In this document: positions 60,577 through 64,000 of the stretch, piece after piece
Numbering within the stretch: position 1 is the first letter of the stretch
How the letters are laid out: the number at the start of each line of letters is the position of its first letter
NCBI RefSeq assembly: GCF_018882205.1
Contig: NZ_JACVOU010000004.1
Location: forward strand, 62,001 to 126,000
DNA from: Polynucleobacter bastaniensis
Lineage (GTDB): Bacteria; Pseudomonadota; Gammaproteobacteria; Burkholderiales; Burkholderiaceae
DNA length: 64,000 bases
Direction: 5' to 3'
Translations under genes and position numbers: made by a program
The notes under the pieces: generated by a model
What the model was told of the DNA's origin: nothing
What the model saw: the letters and a program-made list of their open reading frames with translations, nothing else
The model's database searches: none

Positions 60577-62076
60577 TCAATCATTAATAAAGCCAGACTC
60601 TTTATAAGATTTCAGCTTGTAGCGTAGTGCTCTTGCTGAAATCCCTAGTATTTCCACTGCCTTGGTTCTATTGCCATCTACTTTGGCCAAAACTTTCAGA
60701 ATGTGTTCACGCTCTACTGAATCAATATCTTGTCCAGTTTCATCATTAATAGATGCAATATTTGTGCCACTTTTTGGGGCATCTATAGCGCTATCCAAAG
60801 CTGCATTTAAAGCCTCATGGGCCACTGGTGGCGTATCTATAGGGGCACTTTTTGCCATTTCTAAAGAATGAATACTCATATCTTCTAGCTCTAAGTCTTC
60901 TGCCAAGATTTGGTCACCATCTGCTAGTAATACGGCTCTTTGGACAATATTCTCTAGTTCCCGAACATTTCCTGGCCAAGAATAGGTTTGCAGTAGTTTT
61001 TTTGCCCCTTCGCTCAAGGTGAGCTGATCTCGACCAATATTGAGGCGATAGCGGGATAAAAAGAAATCAGCCAGCGGCAAGATATCCAGTGGGCGCTTAG
61101 AAAGCTCGGCTACATGGATGGGGAATACGGCTAATCGAAAGTAAAGGTCTTCTCGAAACTTGCCACTTTTAACTTGCTCTTGGAGGTTGCGATTGGTAGC
61201 CGCAATTACTCTAACATCTGCTTGAATTAATTCGGTAGAGCCAATCCGCTCTACCATTTTGTCTTGTAGTACCCGCAGTAACTTCGCTTGTAAAGAGGCT
61301 GGCATTTCACCAATCTCATCTAAAAAAAGTGTGCCTTTATGGGCTTGCTCAAATTTACCAGTTTGAGCTTTGGTGGCACCAGTAAAGGAGCCTTTTTCAT
61401 GCCCGAACAAAATGGACTCAAGTAAGGTGTCTGGAATCGCTGCGCAGTTAATCGCTACGTAAGGGCCTTTTACTCTTTTTGAATGCAGATGGATGTGACG
61501 TGCTACTAACTCTTTACCAACTCCAGACTGGCCGGTTACCAAGACGCTTGTATCTGTTGCTGCCACTCTCTCGCAGCGAGCAAACGTAGCAATAGTTTCA
61601 GGGTCAGCTGCAATTAATTGATGCTCGGGCGCGCGTATTTCTGAGCCAACTAGTGGCGCGTCCTTAGCAGGAGCCACATTGGTATTTACCTTAATCGACT
61701 CAGGTTGATGGCGCGCAATGATGTCAATGAGTTGTTGCGGCACAAAGGGCTTAATTAAAAAATCCCTTGCTCCAGCACGCAGGGCTTCTACAGCCAACTT
61801 GGCATCTGCAAAAGCAGTCATGATCACTACCGGAAGATCAGGACATTCTTTTTGCGCGATCTTGAGTAAATCTAATCCCGTCATTCCGGGTAATTTGTAA
61901 TCCGTTACTAAAACTGTTTTCAGATCTGGGCGCAATAAGGGGATGACTGTCTCTGCTCTTTGGTGAGTCACAAAGTCGATCATATTCATCCGCAAAGTAA
62001 CGGCAATCGCCTCTCTGAGGTCATCATCATCTTCGATCAAAATCACGGGAAATGGCTGTGGGTCGCTGGCATGCAT
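60577..62076 (-). CDS. flrC: FlrC-like sigma-54-dependent response regulator
   Basis: A 499-residue enhancer-binding protein. The N-terminal receiver (about 10-125) has the phosphoacceptor Asp59 in VTDYKLPGMTG. The AAA+ domain carries GQSGVGKELVARHIH (Walker A), GSFTGA (sigma-54 contact loop, with Ser in place of the usual Ala), and GTLFLDEIGEMP (Walker B). The C-terminal Fis-like helix-turn-helix reads GNRTKAVEILGISARALRYK. It pairs with the kinase directly upstream (14 bases) and would activate sigma-54 promoters such as that at 56781. Confidence 0.92.
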   Translation of the reverse strand: MHASDPQPFPVILIEDDDDLREAIAVTLRMNMIDFVTHQRAETVIPLLRPDLKTVLVTDYKLPGMTGLDLLKIAQKECPDLPVVIMTAFADAKLAVEALRAGARDFLIKPFVPQQLIDIIARHQPESIKVNTNVAPAKDAPLVGSEIRAPEHQLIAADPETIATFARCERVAATDTSVLVTGQSGVGKELVARHIHLHSKRVKGPYVAINCAAIPDTLLESILFGHEKGSFTGATKAQTGKFEQAHKGTLFLDEIGEMPASLQAKLLRVLQDKMVERIGSTELIQADVRVIAATNRNLQEQVKSGKFREDLYFRLAVFPIHVAELSKRPLDILPLADFFLSRYRLNIGRDQLTLSEGAKKLLQTYSWPGNVRELENIVQRAVLLADGDQILAEDLELEDMSIHSLEMAKSAPIDTPPVAHEALNAALDSAIDAPKSGTNIASINDETGQDIDSVEREHILKVLAKVDGNRTKAVEILGISARALRYKLKSYKESGFIND

Positions 62077-62090
62077 AAGGGTTTTCTGAC

Positions 62091-63245
62091 TTAATGATTT
62101 AAAGAGGGTTGGGCATAAGGTAGGTTGATCTGGAAGATGGCACCTTGTTTAGAGTTCTCAGCGCTGATGCTGCCGCGAAAGCTCTCAATCGTATTTTTTG
62201 CAATCGAAAGACCAAGTCCAGTGCCATTAGCGCTGGTAGTAGAAAAGGGCTCAAATAGGGATTTGAGCATTTCTTTGGCGATGCCTGGGCCTTGATCAGA
62301 AATCGTAATGGTTAGCGTTTGTTGATTACTTGTCGCTAGCATTCTGACTGTTTGATTGGCTTTAGAAACAGCTAAAGCATTTTCGAGAATGGCAACAATG
62401 GCATTGGAGATCGCTTTGGGCTCTACCAATAAGTTTCCGTTATTTATATTGTTGGCTGTGAGGGATAGTTTGACTTGCTTGGCTTCAAAGAGAAACTGAA
62501 TGCTTGCTTGTGCGTCTTCAATAATTTGGACCGGATTTACCAGCTTAGTCTTATTGGGCTTATTCGAAATAAAGCGCAGCATATCTTGCGAGAGCTTTTC
62601 TAAATCCAATAATTGTTTACGCAGGCGATCAGCAAATTCCTTAGAGGTGTCAGCGTTGATCTGCCCGTCACAAAGATGCGATGCATATAGCAGGGCGGTT
62701 GCCAGAGGCGTTCTAAATTGATGGGCTATACCAGCAGCCATACGACCCATCGCTGCTAATCGATTTTCTCGTTGCGTCTCTTCGTGACGCAAAATGTTGG
62801 TAGTGATGTCTTGGATCTGAATAAAGCTACGTGGGCCTTCGTTGATCCGAACGACTTGCACAGTTTTTTGAATGCGTTTTTGACCGTCCTTTTGGGTAAT
62901 GAGATATTCCCCCGGCGTGATAGAAGCTTGCCAATCGCTTGGAATTTCAAAAGTGGCCCCAGGTTTTAATTGGGGCAGAAAGATCAGCACAGCAGGGTTA
63001 TGTAATAAAACGACTTCATTTTCCAGCAAGATAACCCCTGCTGGAATGGCGTTTAAGAGAATCGCCAAGCGTTGGTTGGATTTTTGGAGCTCGCTACTGA
63101 GTTGATTAATCTTTTCTTGAAGCGCAGTTTGTTGAGCTTCCAGTTTTTGGGATTCCGCATAAAAAATTGCAAAAGCCTCCTCGAGATGCTTGGTAGCATC
63201 TAATGAATCTTGCGGAGAGGGTAACTTGTCGGTTTTTGTGCTCAA
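62091..63245 (-). CDS. flrB: FlrB-like sensor histidine kinase
   Basis: A 384-residue histidine kinase with no membrane segment, hence cytosolic. A coiled N-terminus leads into a PAS-like domain (about 58-150; AILLNAIPAGVILLENEVVL). HisKA carries AAGIAHQFRTPLATAL with His175, and the HATPase part carries AILENALAVS (N-box), SDQGPGIAKEML (G1) and GTGLGLSIAKNTIE (G2). It is the first gene of the flrB-flrC-fliE minus-strand block and would phosphorylate FlrC in response to an internal flagellar-assembly signal. Confidence 0.92.
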   Translation of the reverse strand: MSTKTDKLPSPQDSLDATKHLEEAFAIFYAESQKLEAQQTALQEKINQLSSELQKSNQRLAILLNAIPAGVILLENEVVLLHNPAVLIFLPQLKPGATFEIPSDWQASITPGEYLITQKDGQKRIQKTVQVVRINEGPRSFIQIQDITTNILRHEETQRENRLAAMGRMAAGIAHQFRTPLATALLYASHLCDGQINADTSKEFADRLRKQLLDLEKLSQDMLRFISNKPNKTKLVNPVQIIEDAQASIQFLFEAKQVKLSLTANNINNGNLLVEPKAISNAIVAILENALAVSKANQTVRMLATSNQQTLTITISDQGPGIAKEMLKSLFEPFSTTSANGTGLGLSIAKNTIESFRGSISAENSKQGAIFQINLPYAQPSLNH

Positions 63246-63273
63246 GTAACGATTTTTTTAAGGGGTGTGGTTT

Positions 63274-63292
63274 AGAGGCAATATTTGCCTCT
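63274..63292. promoter_or_regulatory. Palindromic operator candidate
   Basis: Perfect inverted repeat AGAGGCAA / TTGCCTCT separated by TAT, in the divergent flrB-fliF promoter region. AGGCAA recurs at 63327-63332 and 63336-63341. A regulator, possibly an enhancer-binding protein, may bind here. Confidence 0.45.
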
Positions 63293-63327
63293 TTTTGGTA
63301 AATATGGCTTTAGGATATCAACATTTA

Positions 63328-63360
63328 GGCAAAATAGGCAAAAATGTTCTATATATAGTG
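63328..63360 (+). promoter_or_regulatory. Candidate activator-dependent promoter of fliF
   Basis: GGCAAAA at 63328 and again GGCAAAAAT at 63337-63345, then ATATATAGTG at 63351-63360. This mirrors the arrangement before flhA. The fliF start codon is 49 bases beyond. Confidence 0.4.
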
Positions 63361-63408
63361 ATATTATTATTTTTAGAATTTTCCCTGACATGACGGAATT
63401 GATCAAAA

Positions 63409-64000
63409 TTGAGTGAAGAAACGCAACCGGGAATACAGGAAAGCGAGCGAGATGCGGCAGTAGTCAATATTGGCTCTGTTGGCGCCCCCACCTCAGCAAC
63501 TCCTGTTCAAAGTCCTAACGGTGGCGGCACAGCACTCCCCCAAAGTTTAGTAGGCCTACAAAATCGTTATAAAGCGCTAAACGCTCAGCAGCGCCTGATT
63601 TTGTTCGCCGCAGTGTTTTTGGTGGTTGCCGTAATGGTGTTTGTTTCGGTTTCTGGAAGAAGTAAAGATGACTATCGAATCTTGTTTTCGAGTATCAATG
63701 AGCGTGACGGGGCTGCCATCGTAGCGGCTTTGCAGCAGATGAATGTGCCTTACAAGTTTACTGAAGGCGGGGCAGCAATCTTAGTGCCTGAATCCGCTGT
63801 TTATGAGACCCGTCTTCGTTTAGCGGGTCAAGGGTTGCCTAAGGCTGGTAATGTCGGCTTTGAGTTGCTGGAAAACCAGAAAATGGGAACTAGCCAGTTT
63901 GTCGAGCAAGTGAATTACCAGCGTGGCCTTGAGGGTGAATTGGCTCGCAGCATTAGCTCCTTAGCGCAAGTTAAATCAGCAAGGGTGATGCTGGCGATTC
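63409..64000 (+). CDS. fliF: FliF, flagellar MS-ring protein, N-terminal part
   Basis: A partial gene, 197 codons to the window end. FliF forms the membrane ring of the basal body. A disordered N-terminal region is followed by a membrane segment (about 70-88, LILFAAVFLVVAVMVFVSV), then the YscJ/FliF ring domain (DDYRILFSSINERDGAAIVA, MNVPYKFTEGGAAILVPESA, RLRLAGQGLPKAGNVGFELL in part, and FVEQVNYQRGLEGELARSIS). A TTG start at 63409 is inferred because an in-frame TGA lies nine bases upstream and no ATG or GTG fits; GGAA is 10 bases before. The rest of the fli operon should follow. Confidence 0.92.
   Translation, partial: MSEETQPGIQESERDAAVVNIGSVGAPTSATPVQSPNGGGTALPQSLVGLQNRYKALNAQQRLILFAAVFLVVAVMVFVSVSGRSKDDYRILFSSINERDGAAIVAALQQMNVPYKFTEGGAAILVPESAVYETRLRLAGQGLPKAGNVGFELLENQKMGTSQFVEQVNYQRGLEGELARSISSLAQVKSARVMLAI

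Noticed and set aside
63294-63312. Possible sigma-54 promoter (TTGG...TGGC) before fliF
   Set aside because: Spacing between the GG and GC elements is two bases too short.
1-64000. CRISPR arrays, tRNA or rRNA genes, IS elements, prophage
   Set aside because: No regularly spaced direct repeats, cloverleaf sequences, transposase or phage genes were seen on either strand.

Overview
The window reads as a bacterial chromosome segment from the Burkholderiales, most likely a flagellated Polynucleobacter-like freshwater betaproteobacterium. This is inferred from the moderate GC content, the short gene spacing, and the combination of monomeric NADP-isocitrate dehydrogenase, MsrPQ, phasin, DUF6352, DUF2889 and DUF6671 proteins, and a polar-type flagellar cluster with FlhF, FlhG and an FlrBC-like two-component pair. 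I see no rRNA, tRNA, IS element, prophage or CRISPR array.

Positions 1 to about 31,600 are mostly housekeeping and metabolism. They hold a truncated secreted nuclease, a lytic transglycosylase, an FKBP isomerase, an MFS carrier, isocitrate dehydrogenase, the MsrP/MsrQ methionine-sulfoxide repair pair, a lipocalin, an MBL hydrolase, an SDR dehydrogenase, RsuA, pterin dehydratase, a TauE/SafE exporter, a parvulin and a phasin. A minus-strand operon joins a NhaR-like regulator, an SbtA-like bicarbonate transporter and a zinc-ribbon DUF6671 protein. Divergent from it are a TerC-UspA fusion and a small HPF-like protein. A four-gene heavy-metal RND efflux operon ends in a PII-like protein. It is followed by VOC and HAD proteins and a fused FAD/Fe-S glycolate or lactate dehydrogenase.

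Positions about 31,600 to 37,400 look more accessory and AT-rich. They hold three bactofilins, a RodZ-like HTH membrane protein, several small membrane or secreted proteins, and one small gene interrupted by an in-frame TAA.

Positions about 37,400 to 64,000 are a motility and signalling region. It opens with a GGDEF cyclase, sigma-54 (rpoN), a surface-adhesin-E-like protein and a YcgR/PilZ c-di-GMP receptor. Next come two novel membrane proteins, one with a PDZ domain, and then a set of three genes in the order CheW-like, MCP/PilJ-like, CheA/ChpA-like. The CheA-like protein keeps recognisable C-terminal CheW-like modules but lacks the kinase motifs, and the MCP-like protein lacks the conserved signalling tip. 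The set runs directly into flgA with overlapping start and stop codons, so it is probably transcribed with flagellar genes. This is the best candidate here for an undescribed system. After it come flgA-flgM-flgN, the minus-strand flhA-flhF-flhG-fliA operon, a Sel1-repeat protein, fliC-flaG-fliD-fliS, a FliK-like gene with flhX, the minus-strand flrB-flrC-fliE block, and the start of fliF.

Regulation appears to run from RpoN and FlrBC to FliA/FlgM. A near-consensus sigma-54 promoter lies before fliD, and a related motif pair lies upstream of flhA and fliF.
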